A DNA stretch of 64,000 bases from Cunninghamella blakesleeana (taxonomy: Eukaryota; Mucoromycota; Mucoromycetes; Mucorales; Cunninghamellaceae). The notes below the pieces were generated by a model. That model worked only from the letters and a program-made list of their open reading frames with translations, was not told the origin of the DNA and did no database searches. The first letter of the stretch is position 1. Each line of letters begins with the position of its first letter. Where the stretch lies: the NCBI GenBank assembly GCA_017871115.1, contig JAFCIZ010000004.1, forward strand, positions 310,001 to 374,000, written 5' to 3'. Shown here in pieces: positions 48,523 to 59,979 of the stretch. A program made the translations under genes and the position numbers.

Positions 48523-49815
48523 ATGGTATAAAATAATATACAAGCACATTCTTTTTTATATTTTAGTATAAACTTCTTTGTGTTTATAATATTTAAATGT
48601 TTATATTTATTGTTTTTCATCTTTTTTTAAAATAATGCATATAATTATATATTTTATAGGATTACGAAGACTCTGTACCTAGCGCACCTGTAAGATATGC
48701 TTTCGATGACAGCGACGATGAATTAGATACTAAAACTTCACCAGAAGAAGATACATTCGGCATGGGTTTAGTTGAGCCTTTTCCTGAAAATCCACTTACT
48801 TTGATTGTTGGTGTTAATGCTGGTAGCTCGTGTGTCGCGGTCTTTGAAGGTATTAGAATTGGGCATATTGAATATAAGGTAATAATAAAAGAAAAATTAG
48901 TAAATAAATACATATATGAAACTATACATATAAATTTTTCTTAATATTCTTTTTATAACTCATTGATTTATTAATACTAAAAAAACAACAGGAAAAACCT
49001 ATATCTGATATCATGATAACTGAAGATAGAATTCATTTATCTTTTCCAACAACCATCAATGTGAATAATGTTAATAAGATAGCAAACTTAATATTTAATC
49101 TCCCTGGTGCTCAAATTCAAAAGTATATAAATACATATATTAAGAAAAACTATATAACATTATCTCATCTTTTTTATCTTTTACTTTCATTTATTCTCTA
49201 AAGGGTAATTATACTTGATTCATTTGTTTCTACTGAGTATACCAGTCAACAATGGGGTGAAGATATTCGACCCCCTTTCCTCCGTGTTTTACAAACATCA
49301 TCAACTACCAAGGTAATAAGAACAAAAGAAAGAAAGAGTTTTAATAAGCGTATTAGGGCTATTGGTAATAGTTTTTTATTTTCTTGAATATATGCATATG
49401 AACATTCTTTTAGATACCAGAATTTCAATTATACGAAGTACCCAATTTAGTTAAAGATTTATCTGCATCCATTTTAGCACATGTAATGAATGATAATGAT
49501 AATATATATATATATATATATATATATTGGCCATATTAATAGTAATAATCAGTTGGATATTAATATTATTGGTTTTCTTATTTTTAAAAAAATTATATTT
49601 CTTTTTAGTGTGAAATTCATAATATTCCTTGTTATGCATTATTCAGTTTACAAGAAGCTTATTTAGGCAAACACATTATAACAAATGAAACATATACTGC
49701 TTATACACAAGGACTTGAAAAACTTGGAATCAAATTATCAGTTGATAAGGATAAATTGGATTTAGTATTGAAAAAAGGGCAAGTGGATGAACATCACCAC
49801 CGATTATATGTATAG
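48523..49815 (+). CDS. PSMG1: Proteasome assembly chaperone 1 (PSMG1/PAC1) homologue
   Basis: Chaperone that with PAC2 guides assembly of the 20S alpha-ring. Exons: 48523-48525 (proposed ATG-only), 48660-48878, 48992-49122, 49204-49312, 49414-49482, 49609-49815, giving 245 residues. The acidic start DYEDSVPSAPVRYAFDDSDDE leads to LIVGVNAGSSCVAVF, then PPFLRVLQTSS, EVPNLVKDLSASILAHCEIHNIPCYALFS and the C-terminal HHHRLYV. The PFLR-x-L-x-T and P-N-(I/L)-V-x-D-L-(P/S)-A-(A/S)-(V/I)-L blocks match human PSMG1, the basis of the name. Because an in-frame TAG lies immediately before 48660, coding must begin in an upstream exon. The nearest in-phase solution is ATG followed directly by GTATAA. The first exon is the least certain part. 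Confidence 0.82.
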
Positions 49816-50184
49816 TTATTATCATTATTATTATTATTTAATAAAAATTATCCATCCATATATTAAAACTAAAAAATAAATATTTATTTAAAAAAATATA
49901 CAAAAAAAAGGTTGCGTTTTCTACATTGTATAATTGTTATTATTTTTTTAAATACAAATTTAACATACAAGTGGGTGAAGGATAAATAAATAATTTTTTT
50001 GGTGACAGTATCGTTTATAAAGTGTTAATACAAATGTATTTTGCATAAAATAAAACTAGGCGCATTATAAAAAAAAATTGGCTGAAAGTGAGATGGGGTT
50101 GGTGATAAAATATGAATTGCAGTAATATATATAAAACTAAGTTGAAATATTTGTATATAATTTTTTATTTTGAGTATATATATT
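49816..50184. other. Intergenic between convergent PSMG1 and Tom6-like genes
   Basis: AT-rich 3' UTR space; no gene or RNA seen. Confidence 0.55.
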
Positions 50185-50349
50185 TTAAACAGCTAAAAGT
50201 TGACCAAATTGGCGAAGGAAAACAACAGCACTAGTGAAAACTGTAACAGATAAAGCAATGTTGATATTTCCTTGACGGTTTTCGGGAGCAAATAATTCGT
50301 GTTTAATAGCTTGAGAAAAAGATTGAGGTTGTTCTAATTGAGGTGCCAT
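50185..50349 (-). CDS. Small mitochondrial outer-membrane protein, Tom6-like
   Basis: Single exon of 54 residues. After a polar Gln-rich start (MAPQLEQPQSFSQA) comes a segment around LFAPENRQGN, then one hydrophobic helix (about residues 31-48) ending FLRQFGQLLAV. Length, a single C-terminal membrane helix and the PEN...F-x-x-x-V...L(A/L)x ending resemble Tom6 of the outer-membrane translocase, but such tiny proteins diverge fast. Support for it being a gene: clean ATG, T/C-ending codons like ATP1, a coding-strand pyrimidine tract upstream, and a divergent promoter shared with a mitochondrial gene. Other small tail-anchored mitochondrial proteins remain possible. Confidence 0.7.
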   Translation of the reverse strand: MAPQLEQPQSFSQAIKHELFAPENRQGNINIALSVTVFTSAVVFLRQFGQLLAV

Positions 50350-50652
50350 TTTTATATATATATATTCTTTAGAGTATTTTTTTTTGAAAAAAAGAAAAAG
50401 AAAAAGAGAAAAGCTTCAAAAAATTTAAGAAGCTTTTTTTTATTTTAAATATAAGGTGGCTTTTAATTTTTTTATTTGTAAAAAATCCCCCTTGCTGTTG
50501 TTTAAAAGTCAGTGACTCCCAATAATAATAATAATGCGCGCCTTAAAATTTTTTTTGTTAAAAAACTCTTAACAATTTTTTCCCTCTTTTTTTTTCTCTC
50601 TCTCTCTTTTTATTATATATTTATTTTAATATCCTACATTAATAATTTAAAA
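50350..50652. promoter_or_regulatory. Shared divergent promoter of Tom6-like and ACP1 genes
   Basis: 303 bp. Both edges carry pyrimidine tracts on the respective coding strands (plus 50383-50412 as purines; plus 50577-50610 as T/C with a CT repeat). The centre has GCGCGCC (about 50537-50543) and a run of AAT triplets. Co-regulation of two mitochondrial genes is inferred from this layout. Confidence 0.5.
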
Positions 50653-51188
50653 ATGTTCCGTCCTACTATCTTATTAAACGCTGCTACCAAAGCTTCTATT
50701 TACAGAGCTACTCCTGCTTTTACCCGCTTCTACTCTGCTGGTGCTCTCTCCAAAGATGTTATTGAAGCTCGTATTTTAGATATCTTAAAAGGTTTTGAAA
50801 AAGTTGACGAATCCAAGGTAAAAAAAAAAAAAAGAATATAGAAACAAATAATAATTATTTAAATTTATAAAATATAATGATTGATACAAATGGGATATAT
50901 TTTATTCGTGTTTAACATTACTGTTATTATTATAATTGTTATTTTAATTAATTTGACACTAATGTACGTGTTTTCTTTTATTATTATTATTATACTCATT
51001 CATATAAATAGTTATCTGTTGATGCTCACTTTGTAAACGATCTTGGTCTTGATAGTTTAGATACTGTTGAAGTTGTTATGGCCATCGAAGAAGATTTCTC
51101 TGTTGAAATCCCTGATAAGGAAGCCGATGAAATTAAAACTGCTAAACAAGCTGTAGAATATATCTCTCAACGTAGCGATGCTCATTAA
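50653..51188 (+). CDS. ACP1: Mitochondrial acyl carrier protein
   Basis: Carries the growing acyl chain in mitochondrial fatty-acid/lipoate synthesis and is an accessory subunit of complex I and of Fe-S assembly. Exons: 50653-50817 and 51012-51188, giving 113 residues. The first 35 residues or so ([20 protein letters not shown], then PAFTRFYS) form a basic import sequence. The mature domain has [21 protein letters not shown], then, across the intron, [29 protein letters not shown]. Ser of DLGLDSL is the phosphopantetheine site. C terminus: [12 protein letters not shown]. Codon use is biased like that of ATP1. Confidence 0.98.
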
Positions 51189-51583
51189 TTAAATTAAAAA
51201 TAAACATCAACAAGGTTTTAAAAAATAGACGTTATTAAGAGTGTTTTGGAATAATTGTCATCGATTTTTTATTATAATTATATATTATTACTACCACTTA
51301 AACATACAAAAATACACTACATCCTTTTTTTTTTATCAACAATTATCACCAATGCTTTTTTTTCTTTTTGTTTAAAATAAAAAGATTAAATATTATATAT
51401 AAATATAAATTATTTTTTTTTATGTATATTTTATCTCTATAATATAATTGATTTTTGTTTAAAAAAGAAATAATTTTTTAAAAGTGACTGAAAAAAAGAA
51501 GAAAAGGATAATATAAATGAAAAAACAAAATGGATGAATATAGTAGAGTACAAAATGATAATATGATAGTAACAGTAGATTAA
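51189..51583. other. Intergenic between convergent ACP1 and HGH1
   Basis: AT-rich 3' UTR space. Nothing recognised. Confidence 0.55.
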
Positions 51584-53420
51584 TTAAACAATTTCTTCAA
51601 TAGCCATATCTTCTTCGTCATCATTTTCTAATTCAGTTATTTCTGCAGCAGATTCATCACGGATTAACATTTGTACCAAGGTAACACACTTTTCTTTCAA
51701 GTCTTCATCAGTTTCTTGAGCATGCAATCTTTGAATAACTCGGTAAACTTGTTTTTGACGTAAATATTCTCTACCATATCTTGAGTGAGTTAATAAAATC
51801 AAGGCTTCAACAAGCATAGTACGTAACATTAGATCAGTTTCTCGTTTCTAAAGGCATATTGTATCAAATAAATAATATCAATATTAAAATTAAAGTTAAA
51901 ATAATATAATCAATGGTATAATATATGCTTGTAAGAATAATACATTTATAATACGTGTAATAATACCTTATCTTCACCAAGTAATTGAATTTCTTCAGGG
52001 AATTGTTCAAATTCATCCAAATCATACTCTTCACTACCACATAAAGGTAATAAAATAAATGGTAATGTATTCAGCTTGTCAGCATCTAATAACCTTTCAT
52101 GTTCACGGGTTTCAAAACAGCAGTTTCTAAGTTATAAAATTTTATAAAGTAATAAAAACGTAAATAAATATATATTAAAATCAATAATAATAAATATACA
52201 CAGATAAATACTATATATAATATAAACAAAATTACGAGAACTTACTTGATCACGGTGTCAACACCACCACGACGAATCACATTTTCATCTTCAGTAAATA
52301 TTTGTATTTTAGTAATAGGAACAACATTATCTTGAGCCTCTGATAAAAAGTAGACACGTCCATGACGAAGCTATATATTCACGATAGAAATTATATCAAT
52401 ACATTGAGACATTAAATCTACATTTTATTTATATTTCGCTTTTTTTTTATATATATTATTGTTGTTATTATTTATTACCCCAGAAAGATTAGAAAAAACA
52501 CTTGCCAAAAAATTAAAGTTAGCTTCTGTATTATACTCCATCTTAACACCTTTATGAAAAGCTTCTACCAAATGATCCATCAAACGAGTAGAGTTGATTA
52601 ATTCAGGTAAAGGTTCTGTTTTGGCATCCAACAATTTTACACAAATATTTTCATTTTTGGTCATGTTGGATAATAACATACATGCAAGATCGGCCAAGAC
52701 AGCTTTAGGTGTCTATATAAATCATTTTTAAAAAATACTATAGTAATGAGTTGCTTTATTCACGCATGCATGTATATTCTAATCAAATCCTTATTGTTAT
52801 TCATCCTCTCTATTTTTTCTTACAGTAATCACACGACAAATATATTTGATAAAATCAATATCATCTAATTCTTCTTGAACACGAGGATCTCCTGATAAGT
52901 TGATCAAACCTTTAATAGCATCATGAGCTGTAATCTATCCAATTGATATTATATTTATAAGCTATCCATATTTTATAATATATATATATATATATGAATT
53001 GAAGCCCATTTGGCATTTAACATCTTGACGAGTATATTCTACTTACAGGATCTTCTTGAGCAAGTTTCTTTAAATCTTTACACAAAGTATCTTTTTTACT
53101 AATCAGTAAAGGTCGATATTCTGAAGTTTCGGGCGTAAAGCCAACGATATGGTGTAAAGCAATAGCGCGAACCTAAACAAAATATCAAAATATATATATA
53201 TATATATAAATGTTATCATATGAACATATTCTATTTATATAAATATATGAAGGTGTTTTATAATTAGTTTACCTCTAAAGAAGGTTGGTGTAAAAATTCT
53301 AAGAGCTTTATTAATACAAGAAACAGGTGAGATCATTATTAAAATATATATTAGTAATTAAAAAACAGCCCTATAATGTCAAAAATAATAATAATTTACC
53401 TCTAAGACTTGCTTTTCCAT
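51584..53420 (-). CDS. HGH1: Hgh1 (BRP16/FAM203) co-chaperone
   Basis: Armadillo-like cytosolic protein; in yeast Hgh1 helps the CCT chaperonin fold translation elongation factor 2. Exons: 53420-53400, 53305-53273, 53172-53047, 52934-52824, 52712-52479, 52370-52246, 52126-51967, 51847-51584, giving 357 residues. Conserved parts are MEKQVLELLEFLHQPSLEVRAIALHHIVGFT (first two tiny exons plus the third), KDLKKLAQED, AHDAIKGLINLSGD, LACMLLSNMTKNE, FNFLASVFSNLSGLRHGRVYF, RRGGVDTVIKNCCFET and the C-terminal ETDLMLRTMLVEALILLTHSRYGREYLR. The acidic tail ends EEDMAIEEIV. The exons of 21 and 33 nt are supported by the uninterrupted family match. Confidence 0.95.
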
Positions 53421-54623
53421 TTCTATTCAAATATTACAGAAAAATCAGGTATAAAAGCGTTTAATATAAATAATACTACTATTGATTTAATTTAAAAAAT
53501 ATATTAAATACTGTAAAAAAATAAAGTTTTTTAAAAGAGAAAAGAAAAAATAAAAACTCAAAGCATTAAATAAAAATTTTTTTAATTCGAAATTATTTAA
53601 TTGCCGCCATTTTTATTGGAGATATTATACTTTTTACTCATTTACCACATCAAAATCATTCATTCAATTTACCACTGTAATATTTTGACACACGTCTTTT
53701 TCTAAAATTATAATATTCAAGTAGCTTTTTTTTTTTTATTTCTTTTTATATTGCATCCAAATTTATTCAAATAATGATACTTCAAAATTTATTGTGTATT
53801 ATAGATAACTGACCGATTCATTTAGTATTTCTTTAACAGTTCAAAAACATATTCATTTTTTACATGTAAACTATTTTTCATACAAATCTCTACATAAATC
53901 CATCAATGTTTGAGATTGTCGTACAAAATACGATTTTTATATAAAGATTTTTATATTATTGATATATTGCAGTTTCAAATCAATTGAGCAATAATTGATA
54001 AAGATGAATTAATACTTAACATTAATTCAATTCTCTAAGGTTTCAATATTTTAAAAAATAGTATTATTTTACGCTTTTGTAGCTATTTGTTATTGTTCAT
54101 TTATTCATTTTATTTTTTAAAATAAATAAATATAAATATAATATATAGAGATATAAAAATAAGAACCATTTTATTATGCAAGTAGATTCATAATATAACA
54201 TTTTTAAAAAAGTTTTCCAGAGTAATAGTGAAAGTAATTAAAATTTAAAAAAAAAGCTATTTTTGGCGTTTTTTTTTTTTTTACCTGGGAATAGGCATAG
54301 GTTAAAACGGTAGATAAAATAATATTTGCCTTCAGTCATGACCTCTTTTTCGTCCAAACCTATTGACACATTTTTTTTTAACACATACTTATTTTCAAAA
54401 CACAACAAAAATTTTGATGATATAAACACATTTGAGATTAGATAATAGAAAGAATGAAAATAAAGGAAATAAAATGATTAATTAAAAAAAATGGTTTTAT
54501 TTAGGAAATACTGAAACTTTTTACAGAGTCAAAAAAAGGAAAAGAAATTATGATTTATAGTAAAGAGAGTATGAATATATATAAATATTTAAAAGTGGAT
54601 GTAAAATAAAATAAATAAAATAT
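53421..54623. other. 1.2-kb intergenic upstream of HGH1
   Basis: A coding-strand pyrimidine tract lies before HGH1 (plus 53530-53560 as purines). The rest is AT-rich. A 63-codon open frame at 54238-54429 (minus) has no coding character. No RNA gene recognised. Confidence 0.55.
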
Positions 54624-55197
54624 TTAAGCAGAACCAACCAAGATATTATTGATGGGAATATGAATTAACTAAATTAATAAAAAAAAAAATATCAATAAAC
54701 ACGGTCTATTAACATCATAACTTCTCTTTTTTTTAAAGGATACTTATAATTTTGATTTATTTTTCTCTATAATTTATATAATCCCTATATTCTCCTTTTC
54801 TCTTTCTTTATTATTTCCATTCTCTATCCTCTTTTTCTTTACATATGTATATATATTGTATTATTTACCTTAACAAAATAACCAAGAGCACCTAAAGCAG
54901 CGAAGCCCATAGCGACAGCTTGAGTGATCTTAAGGAATTCTAAATAGTAATATATAAATAATAGCAATATATAAATAAGTATATATATATATATATATAT
55001 AAGACGTGTTCTAGTGTATATATATTTATAAACATAAAAAGGAAATATTATGATGAGAAAATAAAATAAAAACCATCTACTTTACCTTTTTGATCAGGTT
55101 TTTTGCATCGGTTAAGGAATTGAATTCCGTCTTTGACAAAGTGTTTTGGGGCTTCTACAAATTCTTGAATAGATTCTTTGGCTTCACTTGCACTCAT
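54624..55197 (-). CDS. SSS1: Sec61 translocon subunit gamma
   Basis: Single-pass tail-anchored subunit that clamps the ER Sec61 channel. Exons: 55197-55086, 54939-54869, 54668-54624, giving 75 residues (yeast Sss1 is 80, human 68). The amphipathic cytosolic helix EFVEAPKHFVKDGIQFLNRCKKPDQKEFLKI carries the family core FVKD-x-x-x-(F/L)-x-x-(R/K)C-x-KPD. The membrane helix (AVAMGFAALGALGYFVKLIHIP) and the terminal INNILVG are near invariant. Exon 3 codes only 14 residues but completes the conserved end. Codon use suggests strong expression. Confidence 0.98.
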
Positions 55198-55772
55198 AGT
55201 ATATAAGAATTTATTTATTTATTTATTTTTAAAAAATAAAGTGTTAAAGAAAAGAAAGAAAAAAGGGAAATAAAATCTGGAAGTGCGAAATAAAAAAAAA
55301 AATATTGGAAAAATTTTGAGTGTAAATCTGTGATTGGTGGACTGGGCATGAAATATATATTTCGCAAATTTATTGATAGAAGCTCATAATAAAACAATTT
55401 CTTTTCTTTTTATATTTTCTTTTTACTGGTTATTATTTTATTCAAAAAAAAGATAATTTATTTTTCATAGACTACAAAGTTTTTTATGCCATTATGTGTA
55501 GGATTTTCCTTTTTTAGGTTTGTCCATTGGATATTATATAATTATTTTGTGAAATTAAATAACTATGTAGATATTCATTTATGTATTTGAATTAAAATAT
55601 ACATTTTTAAATTAATCTTTTATTCTCTATGCTCTACTTTTTTTCTCGATATATCAGATATATATAATATTAAAAATAAAAACGAATCCGATATAAATAA
55701 TAATAACAATAATAAACAATGCAAAAATAAAATTAAAAGATAAGTTAAACTATATAAAAAAAATAAACTAAA
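55198..55772. other. Intergenic between SSS1 and uS15m genes
   Basis: Minus-strand pyrimidine tract before SSS1 (plus 55245-55275 as purines). AT-rich otherwise; nothing recognised. Confidence 0.55.
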
Positions 55773-56816
55773 TTACAATGTGATTTCCCCTTCAACAGCT
55801 CTTGGTTCTAAACCAAGACCATCTAAACAAGCATGATATCGTGTGGCATCTTTTGATTTCAAATATTTCAATAATTTTGCACGTTGGTGTACCATTAGGC
55901 GCAATTGTCGGTAATTATGTTTATCCTTTTTATGATGTTGGAGATGAGAATACAAGTTATGAATACGTACTGTTAAAATGGCAGCTATGCATACAAATAG
56001 AAAGAGAGGAAAGAAAAGACGACAAGTATATATGTTACAATTAATTTCTATTTATTTATCTATGATCGTTGTTATTCACCGTTTTTCCTTTTTTTTAAAA
56101 AAAAGGATTGATGATTATTATTTTTTTACCTTGTACTTCAGGGCTACCAGTATCACCTTCCTTTTGCTTAAACCAATCAATAGCTTGATGAATATTCCAT
56201 AATTGCACAGCCTTTGCATTACCGTTTTGTAAACTAATCATTTTTTGTAAAGCCTCTACCTTATGCTTTTCACTTTTTAAAGCATCCTCTACACCTCCAA
56301 CTGCTACCAAGTGGTTTTTTTCTACGCTATTTTTAGGAGTTTGTTCAAATAAATATTGTTGGTCTTCAGTATTTAAAAAATGTTGATAAAGAGCCTTTTG
56401 TCCGTTATAAACTCCAGCAGGTGTTTGTAAAGTAGAAAAAAAGGGTGTGTTTTTAGATACAATAGGTGAAGGTTTTGTTCGTTCAAATTCAGCTAGACGT
56501 TGGGCTCTTTTGGCAAGATTTTCTTTTTTAATTTGTTTAGGATGTTTCTTTGCAAAAGATACTGCTGATACATGAAATTCTTGTCTTGCTACTGTTTGTG
56601 TGATATGACTAGTTGAAGTGGCTAATATATATACATAATATGTATAATAAAATAAATAAAAAATAAGGTAAAAATAAGGTATCAGTTGGGTTTTACTCTT
56701 ATTTTCATATTTTTTTTTTTTTGTTTTAAAAAAATAAATATAAAATAGTTAATGAATATAAAAAAATTATTATTTTTACCCAAACGACTCCATTGTAGTT
56801 TTGTTTGGTTAAGCAT
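55773..56816 (-). CDS. MRPS28: Mitochondrial small-subunit ribosomal protein uS15m
   Basis: Binds 12S/15S rRNA in the mitoribosome. Exons: 56816-56780, 56621-56130, 55984-55773, giving 246 residues, longer than bacterial S15 (about 89) because of a mitochondrial N-terminal extension. MLNQTKLQWSRLATSTS with further basic text is the likely import region. The S15 core spans roughly 165-240: WFKQKEGDTGSPEVQ joined across intron 2 to AAILTVRIHNLYSHLQHHKKD, then RQLRLMVHQRAKLLKYLKSKD. DTGSPEVQ and the His/Lys-rich turn are diagnostic. The tail after the core is short and acidic. It shares a 225-bp divergent promoter with PPX1. Confidence 0.96.
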
Positions 56817-57041
56817 GGTTACTTTTTTAATTTTTTTAGTGAAAAAGAAATAAAAAAACGAAGAGGGGTAAAAAATGAAAATAGGTCTGAAATTGTTTTT
56901 TTATTTTTTTTCAAGCAGAAATTTTGAAGCAAACAAGTCACCACTGAATTTTAAAATTCAATTTATCCTTCCAACCCTTTTCCTATTTCTTTTTAGTAAC
57001 CAATTTTTTTTTAATTTATTTGTTATTAGTATTCGTTCAAT

Positions 57042-58292
57042 ATGTCACTTGATAAATATTTAGAAACTATTAACCACAAAGTAGAACAAAATATTGATGA
57101 CATACACAAAATTGTTGTTAGTGGAAATGATTCTGCAGGTAAAAGATAAATAGAAACAATAAAATGCAATAATGAATAAAATTTATAAAAAGATATTAAT
57201 TTATATATTTATATATTTTATATTATAGACTTAGATTCTATTATTTCTTCCTTGATATATGCATATATTAGTCAACAGCAAACAACAAGTAAATTATATA
57301 TACCTTTTATTAAAGTGCCCTTATGCGATATAGATTTACGACCCGAAGTTAAATATGTTTTTGAACAAGTCGGAGTGAATACCAACAATTTAATATGCCT
57401 TAACAAAGTGGATATGACTGGTTGGAAAAATAAAAAAGATAACAAACTAGATATCATTCTTGTTGACCATAATCAATTAACACCACCTACTTCTGAATTA
57501 AAACAATGTCAAGTTATTGGTATCATCGATCATCATGTCGATGAAAATAAATATTTAGATGCACCTTTACGCTGGATTGAAATGGTTGGATCATGCACTT
57601 CACAAGTCATTTTATTATTGAAGGATGAACTAAAACAATTAACAGTAGAAGATCAAAAAGTCATCGCAAAATTAGCTTTAGCACCTATATTGGTAGATAC
57701 AATTGGATTAAAATGGGAATTTGGGAAAACAACGCAAAAAGATATAGATGCATTTGAAATAGTATCTACTATACTTTACAATACCAAAGAAATAATACAA
57801 CCAGCAATTGATTATTATAATAATATTGAAAGCGTGAAAACAAAGGTAAGTCATTTATGTACAAGAGATTTATTACGTAAAGATTATAAAGAATGGACGG
57901 TGAATGGATATCGTATTGGTACAAGTTCTATATCCTGGTATTTGAGTGCTTGGTTGGATCGTGATGATTACCACCAAATAGTCAAAGAAACAATGGCATT
58001 TATGGATGAAAGACAATTGGATATGAATGTGGTGTTGACATCATTTGACCATTCAAAAAATGGGGGGAAATATGAACGTGAATTGGCATTTTTTATAAAA
58101 AATAATAAATTATTAACGATAAAAGAAGACATGGAAAAAGATCAGCATATTGGTTTAACTCCATTACAAGGTAACTTGAATGACAAGGATATTTTTATTG
58201 GATTTTATCAACAAGGAAATATTAAACTTTCTCGTAAACAAATCTGGCCAATCATTCAAGATTTATTGAAACAACTAGAAAAAAATCAATGA
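57042..58292 (+). CDS. PPX1: Ppx1-type exopolyphosphatase (DHH/DHHA2)
   Basis: Hydrolyses terminal phosphate from polyphosphate; metal-dependent DHH phosphoesterase. Exons: 57042-57138 and 57229-58292, giving 386 residues (yeast Ppx1 397). Motif I, VVSGNDSADLDS (Asp near 30, 33 and 35), is created across the intron. Motif II is ILVDHNQ (Asp near 112). The name-giving IIDHHVDE is near 133-135 and motif IV is ILVDTIGLKWEFG. The DHHA2 domain covers the C-terminal third with SWYLSAWLD and MNVVLTSFDH. No targeting sequence is evident, so cytosolic is likely. Pyrophosphatase or Prune-type activity is the main alternative, but length and motif spacing fit Ppx1. Confidence 0.94.
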
Positions 58293-58767
58293 AAAGATTT
58301 ACATCTGTGTAACCTGACTCCTATAATTTATACTTATGGTAAATATATATATATATATATATATAAAGAGGTGTAAAATAAAATAAAAAAATAAAAAAAA
58401 AAACTGTTAATTATACTTTTATTTAACTTTATTTATTTATTTATCTTTTTTTTTTTACTGTTTAGTATATTTATTGAACGTTTAAAGTTTAAAGTTAATT
58501 TGAAATATTTATTTTGATAAATGATATTACAAAAAAAATAAAAAGACGACCTCTCGTGCTTAATTCAAGCAAAGACTTGACCAATGAAATGCTAGAATAT
58601 ATCAACGTGGATTTACAAATCACTCTCTTAAAGCTCTTTCTTCTTTTTCCAATTTTTCTTTTTTATTTTTTAAATATATTTTCCCAACATCATTTTCATA
58701 TTCTATTCCCTTTTTCTTTTTTCTTTTCCATATTTTTTAAAAATAAAAAATAAAAAACTTATAAAAA
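58293..58767. other. Intergenic between PPX1 and F-box gene
   Basis: TA run near 58344-58365. An open frame from 58514 starts only at a TTG and has no coding character after about 40 codons. A pyrimidine tract at 58630-58735 precedes the F-box gene. Confidence 0.5.
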
Positions 58768-59979
58768 ATGATATGTACAGCAACACCAAATACATCCTTA
58801 CATAAAATATCAAAATTATTCCCTTTAAAACAAAGTATCAAACTATTAAAAAGTAAAAATAAGTCAACAGTAGTAACAGCAACTACAACAGTAAATAAAG
58901 ATTATTTGACGTGTTTACCTGATGAAATTCTTGTGTGTATCATTGAACAGCTGGACTCTTTATCAACTATTTATCAATTTGCATTAACATGTAGAAAAAC
59001 ATATATTATATCTAGCATTCCTCAATCACTTGCTTGTTGGTTAACAAAGCAACGTGGGTCTCGGTTTTCTATTTATTATGCTATATTATCGATGCCACAC
59101 TTGTGCGATGATCATATGATCAAGTTACTAATCAACCAAGGTGCTATTCTTTCACGCCATTTAATTCAACAATTAGTATTAAACTATGGAAAAAGTAATA
59201 ACAATATCAATGCTTCATCGTCAACACTACTTTACGGCAAAAATCATCATTTTTTACAATGTATTCAACTATTACCATTTACTGGTTATGCTACTCTAAT
59301 TCATCAAGGTTTTCAACAATATGGAAACATCATGGTCAACGATAAACCTCAAGAAGATAAATTGTTATCATCATCTAGCACTACAGCTTCTACTACTTTA
59401 GCTATAAATGATTTAATGAATGAATGGCATGATGCTATACACAATTATGGTTTTATTCCTGCACCTACATTATCTTGTTCCTCAGGGTATGCTCGCCATT
59501 TTTTAAAATTAGTGGAAAACAGACCCGACCTTTATCAATTAATATCACCTATTTTTGAATTTGATATGGAAGCTCGTTTTTCTTTATGGAATTGTATCTT
59601 TTTATATTTATTAGATTTATCATTTTCTAATCATCCTTTGGAATACCATCATCAACAATTAATACCTCTTCATTCTATTATTACTCCCAAACAAATTATT
59701 AAATTCACAGCCATTCCTTCCTCTTCCTCTTCTTCTTCTTCAGCTCCCGATAATAATATGAATCATGATTTGGAATTATTCATTCAATCATTTGTTGCTT
59801 TTCTTAGCAAATATCCTAAAGGCTATTGTAATGATAAAGTAATGGATAAACTTTTACTTTTACTAATGCATTATATTCGCCCTTCCTTTGATATAAAAGT
59901 TGCTTTAGAATTAATGTTAGATCGACTCCCTTCCTCACGACAAGATATAGTTATTCAATTGAATCGATTTTTAAAATAG
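58768..59979 (+). CDS. F-box-like protein of unknown target
   Basis: Intronless, 403 residues. An F-box-like motif lies at about 47-85: LTCLPDEILVCIIEQLDSLS followed by IYQFALTCRKTYIIS. It suggests an SCF ubiquitin ligase substrate receptor binding Skp1. The rest is helical with alternating hydrophobics (e.g. YAILSMPHLCDDHMIKLLIN, LMNEWHDAIHNYGF). It lacks LRR, WD40 or Kelch repeats, and a Ser run sits near residue 320. The end, DRLPSSRQDIVIQLNRFLK, is not recognised. Being single-exon among intron-rich neighbours is unusual; many fungal F-box families expand in lineage-specific ways. Coding status is firm from length in such AT-rich DNA; the substrate is unknown. Confidence 0.85.
   Translation: MICTATPNTSLHKISKLFPLKQSIKLLKSKNKSTVVTATTTVNKDYLTCLPDEILVCIIEQLDSLSTIYQFALTCRKTYIISSIPQSLACWLTKQRGSRFSIYYAILSMPHLCDDHMIKLLINQGAILSRHLIQQLVLNYGKSNNNINASSSTLLYGKNHHFLQCIQLLPFTGYATLIHQGFQQYGNIMVNDKPQEDKLLSSSSTTASTTLAINDLMNEWHDAIHNYGFIPAPTLSCSSGYARHFLKLVENRPDLYQLISPIFEFDMEARFSLWNCIFLYLLDLSFSNHPLEYHHQQLIPLHSIITPKQIIKFTAIPSSSSSSSSAPDNNMNHDLELFIQSFVAFLSKYPKGYCNDKVMDKLLLLLMHYIRPSFDIKVALELMLDRLPSSRQDIVIQLNRFLK

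Noticed and set aside
58514..58753. 79-codon frame between PPX1 and the F-box gene
   Set aside because: Starts at TTG, has no ATG-based form, and its second half is the translated pyrimidine tract of the F-box promoter.
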